Positions 17,692 to 27,648 of a DNA stretch of 64,000 bases are shown in pieces. Under the pieces are notes generated by a model, which was not told where the DNA came from, made no database searches, and was given only the letters and a program-made list of their open reading frames with translations. Position 1 is the stretch's first letter. Each line of letters opens with the position of its first letter. This DNA is from an uncultured Flavihumibacter sp. (GTDB lineage Bacteria > Bacteroidota > Bacteroidia > Chitinophagales > Chitinophagaceae), in NCBI GenBank assembly GCA_902168105.1, contig CABHOY010000058.1, forward strand, positions 146,588-210,587, given 5' to 3'. The position numbers and the translations under genes are program-made.

Positions 17692-20454
17692 TTACGGCCG
17701 CCTGTTTTTAGTCAGGAATTCCAGCATTCTTCTACGCTCCGCAGGCATAGTGCCATGAACATACAGATCAGGCAACGCCTCTAACCAGGGGTAGTAAATG
17801 CTTTCGAACTGGCGCATATCAGCTATGCCCAGCCAGCGGAAACGTACGCTGTAATACACAGGTGTTTGTTCCCGTATAAGGTCCTGCGTGAACTTTCTGA
17901 ATTCTTCATACTGGAACCTGGCGGGCCAGGAAGGCAGCACGATCGTGATCATGGGCCGGTAAAAGGAGTCCGGCATCGAGGACCCGTTACCGGAGTCAAT
18001 ATAATATTCCATTCTAGGATAGTCGGCATTCGAACCGGCAGCGATATGCCGGAGGCAGGACGCTATCTCAACCATATCTGCCGTAAGCGTCGCCTGACTT
18101 GTATGCACCAGGCAGGACGCTAATAACTGCTGGTACATATCCTGGGCTTCCAGTTCCTCCCAGTCGGTATCTATCAGGAGGTTCACCGTTCTCTCACGAT
18201 CTTCGAACGACTGGTACGTACGCTGTTCCAGGAGCAGCTTTCCACCTTGTCCGCAAAGGCGGAAACCATAGGCGGCACTTTTCAGCAATGGTTTCAACAA
18301 GGTATGCTCTACAATATAAAAACCTTCCGACTCCATACTGATCTCCTGCAGGTGCGTGATCATACGGCATTGTGCCTGCATGGCAGCCTGTTTGGTGAGG
18401 TGCTTGGCCGTTGCATGCCAGGTGTTCTGTCCCGGCGCTTTATATAATACGAGGAAATGATTATTCGCAGGATCTTCTACTATCTTATAATGCACGGTAT
18501 CTATACCATGTTTCAACAGAGAAACAGGCTGATGACCGAAATAGTATTTGTCGGTACCGATCGCATCATCCGCAATATCGTCACTGTACCATATATTCTC
18601 TCCATTTACATGCAGATGTTTTGATTGCGGTACCGGCTGCCATCCGCCTACTTTCATATCCAGATGGTCTTTATTGAAAACATCCGTTAATTTCTGTCTG
18701 AAATTACGCTCAATATGCAACAGCTTATAGAGCCATTGATGATATCCCGAGTAGATACCTTTCGCCTCCATATCAAGCATATAGTTGAAGGCCTGTATAC
18801 GTTCTGACAACAGGACAGGCAACTTTTGAAGGATACTGGCCTTCCAGCGCAACTCGTAGTTGATCCGCTGTTTTTCATTCGGCGGCTGATACACCATCTC
18901 ATACAGGCTCACAGGGTATCTTGGCACTACCATGTTAAAACGGGCAAGCAGGTGGTCAAAGATGCGGACCTTCCGTTGCTGGTACAATTCATCCTGCTCC
19001 GTCATGTCCTGTAGTGACTGTACATAAGCGTTCGCAGGGTCGGCCATGAACGCCTCCCAGCTTTGTTTGCTGGGCCGGAATGCTTTCAGCAGGTGTTTCA
19101 CATGCGGCACCTCATACAGCGGTTGTGTAAAATAGGTGGTAGCAGGCACCTTATTGAGGTCTGGAGAAAACACCGACGACAGGTTACCCAGCTGCGCCAG
19201 GTAGTTCGCCATGATCTGTTCAAAGAATAAAAGGTAAGCCTTCAGCTGCTTTGCCTGCGCCCTCCGTTGTAATGTTTCATACCGGGATATCTCTTCATTC
19301 CCAATGCCGTAAATGGTAGGGAAGAAATGTTGCATAGAGAAGTATTGTCCGGCGTTACGGTAGTCAGCCTCCAGTGAATGGTCCGCCAATCCCTTTTCCT
19401 GCACGGTATAATGCCGCTTCTTCACTTCCCTGACCTTCTCGTATACGTTCCAGAATATGGCATCACGGGAATGCTGCTCAAACTGGTCACTATAAATACC
19501 GATATCATTGCGGGCGTCCGCAATGTCTACATAAGGATAATACCCTGGTTGCACCAATACCGGGCGACTGCTAAAATTCACGCCATCTGCGGAGACATTC
19601 AGCGATTTTATCTGCAACACGCCTGTAACCGAAGAAACGGCTTTCACCATCTCCGAAGGATCGATCTGTTGTTTCCTTTCCAACAGGTCCTCATCGGGAA
19701 CAAAACCCCTGGTAAGCTGTGGCCCCAGGTAGATGTCTTCTGTAGCGTAACCTGCCTCCAGCAGCTCGCCTTCCGAAAGGAACCTCACGGAAGGATGTAC
19801 CACCTGTTCGATCGCGTTACAGATATAGGCCAGCGTTTCCCTCACCGGGTAACGGGCGTCCACCATGATGGTAGCCCGGATGGAAATATGTTGCGGCTTT
19901 AATACCGAGATCTCTTCAAAGTTCTCTCCCACACTACGGTAACGCATCAGGCAGTTCCTGACAGATGCTACCAGTTTTTCGGCAGCAGAAGCCAGTACTT
20001 CGATCTCACGCGTAAGTTTATCATTGGGTTGTATAAATACCCGGTAGGTACCCTTTCCTGCACCGGGCGTATATTTTGATAGAACAGGCTCTATCCAGAT
20101 ATTCTCTACGTTTTCCAGCTGGTCCAGTATCAGTTTGCGATAATCCGCTACTGTCACCGGCCCTGAACTGAGGATGTCCGCTTTGCTGAAGAAAGCGTTA
20201 TCCATAGCGTTAATACGCCCATTCTTGTCTGCCAGCAGTTCATTGACCGGGAAGTCCGTTTTATAGGCAAGATCAGTCAATGCAAAACATAACTGCTCCA
20301 GGATGGTGACACCCGGGTCATGCAGGTTGTAATCCGTCCAGACATGTCCGGACAGTTCCTGCACAAGTGTAAGCGCTTCCGCTCTTAGCCTGGCATACTC
20401 CAGGGTAGTGTCACGCGCCTTATCACGGCTGATCTGTAAAGGAATCTTTGCCAT
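17692..20454 (-). CDS. eCIS baseplate wedge protein (Afp12-like)
   Basis: A 920-residue protein. Near the start is YNLHDPGVTILEQLCFALTD (about residues 43-62), the variant of the DPG-xxLLE motif that marks phage gp6/baseplate-J-type wedge proteins and Afp11/Afp12. Afp12 and its partner Afp11 form the wedges that surround the spike hub. It stands one gene after the Afp11-like protein, with a fibre-like gene between, and abuts the tape-measure gene. The C-terminal half (with HGIDTVHYKIVEDPANNHFL and FYIVEHTLLKP) has no function I recognise. Confidence 0.82.
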   Translation of the reverse strand: MAKIPLQISRDKARDTTLEYARLRAEALTLVQELSGHVWTDYNLHDPGVTILEQLCFALTDLAYKTDFPVNELLADKNGRINAMDNAFFSKADILSSGPVTVADYRKLILDQLENVENIWIEPVLSKYTPGAGKGTYRVFIQPNDKLTREIEVLASAAEKLVASVRNCLMRYRSVGENFEEISVLKPQHISIRATIMVDARYPVRETLAYICNAIEQVVHPSVRFLSEGELLEAGYATEDIYLGPQLTRGFVPDEDLLERKQQIDPSEMVKAVSSVTGVLQIKSLNVSADGVNFSSRPVLVQPGYYPYVDIADARNDIGIYSDQFEQHSRDAIFWNVYEKVREVKKRHYTVQEKGLADHSLEADYRNAGQYFSMQHFFPTIYGIGNEEISRYETLQRRAQAKQLKAYLLFFEQIMANYLAQLGNLSSVFSPDLNKVPATTYFTQPLYEVPHVKHLLKAFRPSKQSWEAFMADPANAYVQSLQDMTEQDELYQQRKVRIFDHLLARFNMVVPRYPVSLYEMVYQPPNEKQRINYELRWKASILQKLPVLLSERIQAFNYMLDMEAKGIYSGYHQWLYKLLHIERNFRQKLTDVFNKDHLDMKVGGWQPVPQSKHLHVNGENIWYSDDIADDAIGTDKYYFGHQPVSLLKHGIDTVHYKIVEDPANNHFLVLYKAPGQNTWHATAKHLTKQAAMQAQCRMITHLQEISMESEGFYIVEHTLLKPLLKSAAYGFRLCGQGGKLLLEQRTYQSFEDRERTVNLLIDTDWEELEAQDMYQQLLASCLVHTSQATLTADMVEIASCLRHIAAGSNADYPRMEYYIDSGNGSSMPDSFYRPMITIVLPSWPARFQYEEFRKFTQDLIREQTPVYYSVRFRWLGIADMRQFESIYYPWLEALPDLYVHGTMPAERRRMLEFLTKNRRP

Positions 20455-20463
20455 AAACGAAAC

Positions 20464-21249
20464 TTAGTGATAATAATCTTCCGGCATAAATGAAGTATCG
20501 TCCCATAACCGCATGATGCGATAATAGATGTCTACGTCTTCTCCGTAATTACTATTGGTACGCAATTGCAGATCATAATTATGCGCACTGCCTTTCCACC
20601 GTAATCTCAATCTGTTCCAGAAGAAACCATAGTGTGCGGAAGTACGGCGTATGCTGCATTGCGATCCGCCAAAGGCACTCACGGCAATGGCATGCATAAT
20701 AGCAAAACGTCCCGAATTACGTTTACCTGTCCTGGCCATTATTTCATAGGCATGACAGTTATCTAATCCGCTGAGAATAGGGTGCCACCTGCCATCCGCA
20801 GGTACCTTGCCTGTTACATAGGTACCGGTACGTCCTTCCATCGCTACAAAACCGGCGACGTCCATTTTATAACAGGGATTGCATTTCCTGCCAACGCCCA
20901 TGTTGCCGTTCAGATGGAAATAGAAGTTCTTTTCATCTGTCTGTACTTCCTTCGAAGCATCAGGATTAGCGCCCATCCGGAAGCCCGGATTATCCCTTTC
21001 ATCTTTCTCCATCAGGAAGAAAGGTTCCAGATCGTCGTTGGTACGATAAAAGGATACAAATCTTTTGGAAGCTCCCAATGCTGCTACCAGCATACCATTC
21101 TCCTCATCCTTCGAGAAACCGTCCTCCTGTTTGTTAATGGTGGAGTCTATCAGATGTGCAAAGTGATGTTCTGTCGGCAGTTTTCCATTACGGAAATGCT
21201 CCTTCAGTTCTTCTCTGCCATAGATCTTATTATTGTTTGTCGTGGCCAT
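20464..21249 (-). CDS. eCIS fibre-like baseplate-associated protein
   Basis: A 261-residue protein that begins with an assembly-type segment (GREELKEHFRNGKLPTEHHF, then LIDSTINKQEDGFSK, residues of about 10-47). The middle reads FYFHLNGNMGVGRKCNP and YKMDVAGFVAMEGRTGTYV. Such NGNxGVG...YKxDVxG motifs occur at the transition to the distal part of phage and Bacteroidota tail fibres. The remaining 110 residues (with RFAIMHAIAVSAFGGSQCS and YGFFWNRLRLRWKG) look like a beta-rich head. Its position between Afp11- and Afp12-like genes and the motifs suggest a short fibre or receptor-binding protein, but a structural baseplate role is equally possible. Confidence 0.7.
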   Translation of the reverse strand: MATTNNNKIYGREELKEHFRNGKLPTEHHFAHLIDSTINKQEDGFSKDEENGMLVAALGASKRFVSFYRTNDDLEPFFLMEKDERDNPGFRMGANPDASKEVQTDEKNFYFHLNGNMGVGRKCNPCYKMDVAGFVAMEGRTGTYVTGKVPADGRWHPILSGLDNCHAYEIMARTGKRNSGRFAIMHAIAVSAFGGSQCSIRRTSAHYGFFWNRLRLRWKGSAHNYDLQLRTNSNYGEDVDIYYRIMRLWDDTSFMPEDYYH

Positions 21250-21255
21250 AGTCCG

Positions 21256-24200
21256 TTATTTGGGTTGTATGGTGAGTGAGATAATTTCGCCATCTGCATA
21301 ATGGGAGTCGTCCTCCTCCCGGTAACTGTTCCTTTCGTGTTGCCCGATGATCATCTCTTCACCTGTGATGACGTTACTGATACCTATCGGCTCCGGATCG
21401 CGGTATTCCCACTCGTCCAGCACCCTGATAGAGTGATGTAATGCGGGTATCAGTATCGCTGCAGATGTTGAGGCCTTTACATAGTCCGTATTGCTGGCAG
21501 CAGTGTCCAGCATACAGTGGATGGCTTTATCGTCGGCATCTCTTTCTTCAAAGAAATGTACCATCGAAAAGCCAGTGACATAGGCGATATAAGGCAGCTT
21601 TTTGATAAAATTCAGGATATCCGCTATATACAAAGCACCGCCCATCTTTACATCGGTATGGCTGTCAAACAACCACGGCGTAAGGAAACGGCGGATATCG
21701 TCCTGCAATTTTACCAGGTAATAATTCTTGTCAGTGCTGCTGGTCCCTTTTACAAAGCCCACGTCACAGATGATCTTCACCCGTTCATAGTCAGGATGAT
21801 GGATCGATAGCTTCACATAAGGCGGCAACAGATCTTTCACGAAGTGGAAGATCCGGTACAGGGTCGCAATATCCATCAGTGGCTCTTCACTTTCGTACAT
21901 CCCGTTTTCAGATGGTTTAGGAACGACCACCAGTTGTACGTCAGACGAAGTAATGCCGGTTACACATTTAACAATGAGCACATCAGGAAACTCTTCCAGC
22001 ACCAGTTGTATGATATCTATACCGGATGTAGGGCGCTTCTTATGACGTAGGCGCTCGCTGACACGCAAATAATATTCATCCGCTGTTTCCGCAGGCCTGC
22101 CACCAAAAGACGGGAACAACTGCCATATGCGCTGAATACCCCGCACGTCCTGCTGCAAAGACTTAATGAACAGCGGAGCAAGCGTTGTGGCGATAGCGGT
22201 GTCTTTCTGATCGCGGGCAGCAAGAGCAGCATTGACGAAAACACCTTTCACCATTGGTCTTATCTGCATCTCTTCAGGTGCAGACAGTCTTATCCATTGC
22301 AGCTCCTTATCCAGCCTGGTATTGCCGTAACAGTTCTCTGACGGCGTACGCATGCTGATGATGCCACTGCTGATAAATAACTGGGTGGTATCAGCCTGTA
22401 TCTGATCTTTATTGAATGGCACCCAGCGGTCGTTATAGAGATAGCTCCAATGTAACTTCGGCGCTTTGGTGGTATTGGTATACTTATAATACTTTTCGTC
22501 CAGCTGGAATAGCAGGGAAATATCTTCCTGTGGCGACATCTGATCAAAGCCCAGGTACAGACTGGCCTTATCGTCAAACACCGGCAACAGCGAAAAATCT
22601 CCCTGGAAGGCAGAGGGATATGATTTCCTGTGCCCGTAAGGATAGAGGTGGAACAATTGTAATGACTGGTCCGTATCGTTCGCTTTGTCCGGTTTCATAA
22701 TTTCAGCCTGTTCCAGTGTATAGTCCACCATAATGGATTTTACCAATGGTGTATAAGGTATATTGGGAACAGGCCGTTTCTTGTTCCATCTGCCGGCATT
22801 GTGTGTGGCCACTTCAGGGAACAGGCGCAGGAACATCCTGTGGCCGAACGCTTCCCGGGGAGCCGCCAACTCCAGTCGGATGGCGCCGTCAGTATAAAAA
22901 CCATCTGTTACAAATGGTTCTTTGTTCAGCAAAGGCTTATTATGGAACCTGATCCTTTGATGATCTATATCTCTCAGGATGACAGTATCTGAAAGTAAAA
23001 GCCGGTCTTCATCATCATGGTATGTCTCAAACAGGTCCAGCAATTGCTGTCTGTTACGTTCAGGCTGGAACTGTCCGTTCTCGTAGGTACTGATACCCGC
23101 CTTGAATGAATCATTGAGCATACCGGCATCATAGGCATCGTAATATTCATTAAACCCGCCGGTGGTATGTGGTAGTTCCAGCCACTCGAGCCTGATGCGA
23201 AAATCGGTCGTATAGGTATTAAAAACGTTACTGTCCTTTATATCCAGGAAGGAGCCTACAGCAGGTTGAGGACCGAACAACTGGAAAGGGTTCGCCGGAC
23301 TGAGTGGCCCTGCATTGTTAAACAGTCTTACTGAACGGTATCCTCTTACATTCGCGCGGATGGCTATCCGCTCCAGCCATAATAACGGCAGGTATGAATA
23401 AGGATGATGGAAGCTACTATTATTCAGCAGCAACCTAATCAACGGAAGGGCCGTCTGATAAGAGCCCAGGTGTACGACAGGATTATACAGCGCTGCCGCC
23501 GGTGCATTGATATCGTAGGTGATACTGATCACTATACAATTAGAATCGCAGTCAGGAGTAGCGCTACGGATACTATGTTTGGTAAATGTATACCAGCCTT
23601 CGGCGGTGGTATATGAAATGATCAGGGCTGATGACAATAGCTCGTTCATCACCAGCGCCTCTTTCTTGCCGGTCACCGCAGCGAAGTTGCTGACATAAGC
23701 CAGCAGCTTTTCATAAGAAGACGCTTCAAAGTAGAGTGAAATATCGACGGTACGACGGCCTTCCGTAAGATAGAACAATGGGGACGCAATGATCAGCCCC
23801 ATATCAGTTTCCTGCATGGTCCTTTGATCGAGGGGCAGTTCTTCCTGTGCTTCCCCTAATAAGGGCCAGGGTGTTACCGGCAATGCACCTGGCAGATGGT
23901 CTGCCGGTACTGTTACTTTATGTTTCGATGTATATACCTGTTGCTCGATAATATCCGATTGCTGCGGATTGTTGGCGGAGATCTGCGTATAGCTGTTCAC
24001 GTAAACCGCCTGTAAAGCACGCAGCCTGGTCTGGCTGGCGTTCAGGTCCTGCGTCAGCCTGTAGGTAGCAGGCGGTGCGCCATTGCCGGTTTCCACGACC
24101 ATAGGCGTACCTTCTCTCACCACTACCGGAACGCTCTGCGGCAGCATATCTACAAATACATGCACCTTGTCAGGTATAGCGGCTCGTTGCTGTATTCCAA

Positions 24201-25020
24201 GCACGTTGCGGTAATAGTATGACAGGTGCTGCCCGGTGAGGCCGTTTATTTTATTCTGAAGATGGCCGTAAAGTTGCGTGAACGCCATCAGCAGTCCTAT
24301 ATGAGGATGATGCTCCATTGCGTCCGGCCGCCTTTTCAGGTACAGTTGTGCAGAACTGGTAACCTGGTAATATTTGGAACGGAGATTATTATAAATTTCA
24401 TTGAGCGACTGGTAACCCAGAAACACAGGTCCGGTCTCTCCCTGCCTGCGGACGAGTTGAGGAAAGAGTGCCTGTAACTCTTTAGTTACCGCCTTTGAAC
24501 GGAAATAACGGATATGCCTGAAAAGCCCTGCAGCCTCTCTTTCATACTGCAACAAATGCAGTACGTCTTCTTCCAGGCTGTCCTGCAATTGCTCTGTATA
24601 GATCCATGTAAAGCCCTGCAGGTCGGCTTTCTTCAATTGTTGTAAATGACTGGCCAGTTGTATGGCAATGCCGTAAATGAGGTTAAAAAGTTCTGTTAAT
24701 GGTGGGTGTAATTGTACATCGTTGTCTGCCGCCTCCAGTAGTTCCTGGAGTGCCTGCTGCCGTTGTTGCCACGGCGTAAAATCAAGGCGTGAGATCGCAA
24801 TGATCATGATAAGGGCATCCGCCTGGAGAAATTCTTTCCAGTCGCCCTCAACTTCATGTTGAAAGTTAAAATAGTTGAACTGTGCAGACAGGTCTGACAG
24901 GAATAATAACAGGTCTTCCTTGCTGCGTTCATCAATCTTCACATAGGATGGCAACAGCGCTTCTAATTTTCGCTCCGTCTGACTGACGCCATCCCTCATA
25001 TAATCGAATAATGTATTCAT
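21256..25020 (-). CDS. eCIS large baseplate wedge protein (Afp11-like)
   Basis: At 1254 residues this is the largest gene of the cluster. The N-terminus (DYMRDGVSQTERKLEALLPS...RSKEDLLLFLSDLSAQFNYFN) and the C-terminal part (RHKKRPTSGIDIIQLVLEEF and PDVLIVKCVTG, LPPYVKLSIHHPDYERVKI) match the baseplate-J/gp6-like Afp11 family. Afp11 pairs with Afp12 in the wedges around the spike. The length is large for the family, and the central section (about residues 300-900) may be an insertion or extension. In the Algoriphagus AlgoCIS, baseplate extensions form a cage around the spike. Whether this is the same arrangement needs structure prediction. Confidence 0.82.
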   Translation of the reverse strand: MNTLFDYMRDGVSQTERKLEALLPSYVKIDERSKEDLLLFLSDLSAQFNYFNFQHEVEGDWKEFLQADALIMIIAISRLDFTPWQQRQQALQELLEAADNDVQLHPPLTELFNLIYGIAIQLASHLQQLKKADLQGFTWIYTEQLQDSLEEDVLHLLQYEREAAGLFRHIRYFRSKAVTKELQALFPQLVRRQGETGPVFLGYQSLNEIYNNLRSKYYQVTSSAQLYLKRRPDAMEHHPHIGLLMAFTQLYGHLQNKINGLTGQHLSYYYRNVLGIQQRAAIPDKVHVFVDMLPQSVPVVVREGTPMVVETGNGAPPATYRLTQDLNASQTRLRALQAVYVNSYTQISANNPQQSDIIEQQVYTSKHKVTVPADHLPGALPVTPWPLLGEAQEELPLDQRTMQETDMGLIIASPLFYLTEGRRTVDISLYFEASSYEKLLAYVSNFAAVTGKKEALVMNELLSSALIISYTTAEGWYTFTKHSIRSATPDCDSNCIVISITYDINAPAAALYNPVVHLGSYQTALPLIRLLLNNSSFHHPYSYLPLLWLERIAIRANVRGYRSVRLFNNAGPLSPANPFQLFGPQPAVGSFLDIKDSNVFNTYTTDFRIRLEWLELPHTTGGFNEYYDAYDAGMLNDSFKAGISTYENGQFQPERNRQQLLDLFETYHDDEDRLLLSDTVILRDIDHQRIRFHNKPLLNKEPFVTDGFYTDGAIRLELAAPREAFGHRMFLRLFPEVATHNAGRWNKKRPVPNIPYTPLVKSIMVDYTLEQAEIMKPDKANDTDQSLQLFHLYPYGHRKSYPSAFQGDFSLLPVFDDKASLYLGFDQMSPQEDISLLFQLDEKYYKYTNTTKAPKLHWSYLYNDRWVPFNKDQIQADTTQLFISSGIISMRTPSENCYGNTRLDKELQWIRLSAPEEMQIRPMVKGVFVNAALAARDQKDTAIATTLAPLFIKSLQQDVRGIQRIWQLFPSFGGRPAETADEYYLRVSERLRHKKRPTSGIDIIQLVLEEFPDVLIVKCVTGITSSDVQLVVVPKPSENGMYESEEPLMDIATLYRIFHFVKDLLPPYVKLSIHHPDYERVKIICDVGFVKGTSSTDKNYYLVKLQDDIRRFLTPWLFDSHTDVKMGGALYIADILNFIKKLPYIAYVTGFSMVHFFEERDADDKAIHCMLDTAASNTDYVKASTSAAILIPALHHSIRVLDEWEYRDPEPIGISNVITGEEMIIGQHERNSYREEDDSHYADGEIISLTIQPK

Positions 25021-25035
25021 ATTATGCGCTACACG

Positions 25036-25464
25036 CTAAGGCAAAAGGTTGGGCGACACAATATTGGTGCCTTCCAGGAAATAGAAAGGGTAAACCAAAT
25101 TATGCCTGGTGTTAGTAGATATAATAGTATAATGGATCTGCAAATGAAGCATACCCTGAACATCATCGCGCAGTAGTACGTCAAGGCTCTGAAAATTAAC
25201 CCGTGGTTCGAAGTCCAGCAAGGCGTGTTCAATCAGGTCGCTGATCTCGGTGATCATCTCACTGTCCACCTTCTCAAATACCAGCCTGTGAAGATTACAT
25301 CCGAAAGTGGGTTGCATCATTCGTTCACCGGGTACAGTACCCAGTATGATGCGGATGCTTTCTTCTATATCGGCGATGGCGTGGCTCATGACCGCGGTGC
25401 TGCCGGCTTTATCGAATGCCGGAGGGAAAGCCCAACCGGTACCGAGGAAAGAATTGATTCCCAT
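25036..25464 (-). CDS. eCIS gp25-like baseplate protein (Afp9-like)
   Basis: A 142-residue protein of the GPW/gp25 family. The diagnostic block is IEESIRIILGTVPGERMMQP (about residues 33-52) followed by FGCNLHRLVFEKVD, matching the EPR-type core that in T4 gp25 and Afp9 nucleates the sheath on the baseplate. The C-terminal part (LDVLLRDDVQGMLHLQIHYT) is the usual beta-hairpin. It lies between the PAAR gene (12-bp gap) and the Afp11-like gene (15-bp gap). The length is typical. Confidence 0.92.
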   Translation of the reverse strand: MGINSFLGTGWAFPPAFDKAGSTAVMSHAIADIEESIRIILGTVPGERMMQPTFGCNLHRLVFEKVDSEMITEISDLIEHALLDFEPRVNFQSLDVLLRDDVQGMLHLQIHYTIISTNTRHNLVYPFYFLEGTNIVSPNLLP

Positions 25465-25475
25465 TTAAATTGTTT

Positions 25476-25778
25476 TTAACCGCCTATTAATACCGTCGGA
25501 TAGCCCAACACGATGCTACCGCCATGGGCTGTGCTATCGCCCATACGGGCAGCAGGCTTACCACCGATCATTACCGTGGAAGAGCCTTTTACAATAGAGT
25601 CCGGCGGACCTACACATACACACATATCGCCCAGTACTGCTGCAGGCATACTGCCTATCAGCACTGTTGGCACACCCGGTCCTATAACGGGGCCGCCTAC
25701 GTGCGGAATAGGTGGAATTCCCGGCGTTTGCATGGGACAGGTATGCATATCGGTCAATCTTGCTGCGGGTGCTCCCAT
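25476..25778 (-). CDS. eCIS PAAR-repeat spike tip (Afp10-like)
   Basis: A 100-residue protein consisting almost entirely of a PAAR fold. PAARLTDMHTCP (residues of about 4-15), VLIGSMPAAVLGDMC and GGKPAARMGDSTAHGG are the three characteristic segments, and the Cys and His residues at the tip would bind metal. It caps the VgrG trimer as the sharp tip of the injection device. No C-terminal toxin extension is attached, so this is a structural tip and not an evolved effector. It stands 49 bp after vgrG. Confidence 0.93.
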   Translation of the reverse strand: MGAPAARLTDMHTCPMQTPGIPPIPHVGGPVIGPGVPTVLIGSMPAAVLGDMCVCVGPPDSIVKGSSTVMIGGKPAARMGDSTAHGGSIVLGYPTVLIGG

Positions 25779-25827
25779 TTTGTTTTTATTTAGTTACACT
25801 GGCAGATCATCCGCCGTAACAGTTCCT

Positions 25828-27648
25828 TTAATTGATCATTACGATACCGCCCTTGATGACCGTCTGGCCTGAGGCAGATACTTCCGCAGTGGCCGTACCT
25901 TTGGCGGTAAAGCCCATCTGCGCCGTCTGGTTGATGTTCATGCCTTTCAGCTCCATATCCTGTGTAGCCTCCATAGATACTTTACCGGTGGCCTTCAGGT
26001 TGATGTTACCTGTTGCTTTCAGGGTGATATCTTTTGGACTGTCAAGCGTTATACCACTATCATCCAGTTTGACGCTGTTGTTGTTCTGATCTTTTATCTC
26101 GATGGATTTACCATCGTCGCTCAAGGTAATGGTATTATTACCAGGCGTTGTGATCTTGATGATCTTTTTATCATCATCAAAGTTCAGCTGCAACTTGCTG
26201 CGTGTGTACAATGCTTTCACATTGTTCTTTTCATCCGCCTGCGTAACCGGCGGCACTTTACTTTTACTGAACAGAGAGCCGAGTACCACGGGGTAACGCG
26301 GATCGCTTTCCAGGAAACCTACCACCACTTCATCGCCTACCTCCGGACAAAACACAGAACCGGCGCCGGATGTAGCGTAGTAACTGGCAAGACGCGCCCA
26401 GATACCTTTCTGATCGCTGGCGTTAGAAGCCGGCTTTACCTGTATACGGTACTGAGACGACGGATCTTCAGAGATCTTCGCCACGGTAGCTAGCTGCAAA
26501 CCTTGTATGGCTGGCATCTGGCCGTTGGCAGGCGTATAAGAGAATTGTTCCTTTTCAAAAATAGGTTTGTCCGGCGCACCGAAACGTACGGTGGTCGTCC
26601 AGAGCCCTTCCTCCATCGTATGCTTTACTGCAACAATGTATGCGCTACCGTTGAAACGCTCTCCGACACCCTTCAGTTCCAGCAGCGTTCCAGGCTTGGC
26701 AAGTGCGCTGCCAATAAAGGAAACTGTTCCTCTCATGGCGTTCATACGCAAACGCAACAACGTACTGTCGGCCCACGATTTCAGGTCTGCCTGTGCCATC
26801 GGAGCGCTGGAAATAAGTTTCAGATCAGACTGCGACAGCTTTCCAGAGAATGATTTGGCCGTCAGATTACCATGTTCATTCAGGCTTGGTTCTGCGGCGC
26901 TTGACGTAATGAGCGCCAGTGTTTGCGGGTCCCAGGCAGCAGCTTCGATTGCTGTCGGTTGCTTTTCAGCATTAAGTTCTGCATCGAAAGAGATCAATCC
27001 CTCGCCATAACCGACAGACAAAACTGCCTCGTTGCTGAATTTAGGTTTACCGATCTTGATACCATCATCGTCCACGATCGTGATGTAACCATTAAAGGCC
27101 GCCCTGCCCAGGATGAAATCCCAGTCGGTGGCAGTTTTCTGGAACAACACCTCTTGTTGTGCGCTTGTACTATCCACAGTAGCAGAAAGACCATACGTGC
27201 CTACGATCTTCGTAATAACGTCACTGTCCGTAGATTCGGAGAACTCCGCCTCTTTCTGGTTCAGCGTCATTTTCACGGCTTCGTGTTTACAGGTCACCAC
27301 TACCTGGAATAGTTTGTTGCTGCTGATGCGCAAGGCCTGTTTCACGATCACACCTTTAAACACGGATTGTTCCGTATCTTCTCCATAACCGGCAGTGATC
27401 GCGATGGTATTACCGGGTACCAGGTCTGAACCTTCGCTGCTGGGAAAGCTACCGCCATCCCCGCCTTCGCCGATATCGCCGGAACCTTCTACGAACACTA
27501 TTTCCGCATATGAGATCTTATTGATCTCATGCGAAATGGAGACAGACACCACTCCATATTTCTCCTGGACGGCATTACCTTCTGAGGTCACCGTGAACCG
27601 GAGGGTAGCATCAGTTATATTAGCAGTAGGACTTTGCGCCGGCATCAA
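25828..27648 (-). CDS. eCIS VgrG-type spike protein (Afp8-like)
   Basis: A 606-residue spike protein. The N-terminal part (about 1-370) has gp27-like hub segments (HEINKISYAEIVFVEGSGDI, TDWDFILGRAAFNGYITIV). It is followed by an OB-fold (YRIQVKPASNASDQKGIWARLASYYATS, PEVGDEVVVGFLESDPRYPVV). The C-terminus (about 490-606) is a run of short alternating repeats (IEIKDQNNNS, ITLKATGNINLKATGKVSM) that form the triangular beta-prism. There is no extra effector domain. The start overlaps the LysM gene stop by 4 bp (ATGA). Confidence 0.95.
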   Translation of the reverse strand: MMPAQSPTANITDATLRFTVTSEGNAVQEKYGVVSVSISHEINKISYAEIVFVEGSGDIGEGGDGGSFPSSEGSDLVPGNTIAITAGYGEDTEQSVFKGVIVKQALRISSNKLFQVVVTCKHEAVKMTLNQKEAEFSESTDSDVITKIVGTYGLSATVDSTSAQQEVLFQKTATDWDFILGRAAFNGYITIVDDDGIKIGKPKFSNEAVLSVGYGEGLISFDAELNAEKQPTAIEAAAWDPQTLALITSSAAEPSLNEHGNLTAKSFSGKLSQSDLKLISSAPMAQADLKSWADSTLLRLRMNAMRGTVSFIGSALAKPGTLLELKGVGERFNGSAYIVAVKHTMEEGLWTTTVRFGAPDKPIFEKEQFSYTPANGQMPAIQGLQLATVAKISEDPSSQYRIQVKPASNASDQKGIWARLASYYATSGAGSVFCPEVGDEVVVGFLESDPRYPVVLGSLFSKSKVPPVTQADEKNNVKALYTRSKLQLNFDDDKKIIKITTPGNNTITLSDDGKSIEIKDQNNNSVKLDDSGITLDSPKDITLKATGNINLKATGKVSMEATQDMELKGMNINQTAQMGFTAKGTATAEVSASGQTVIKGGIVMIN

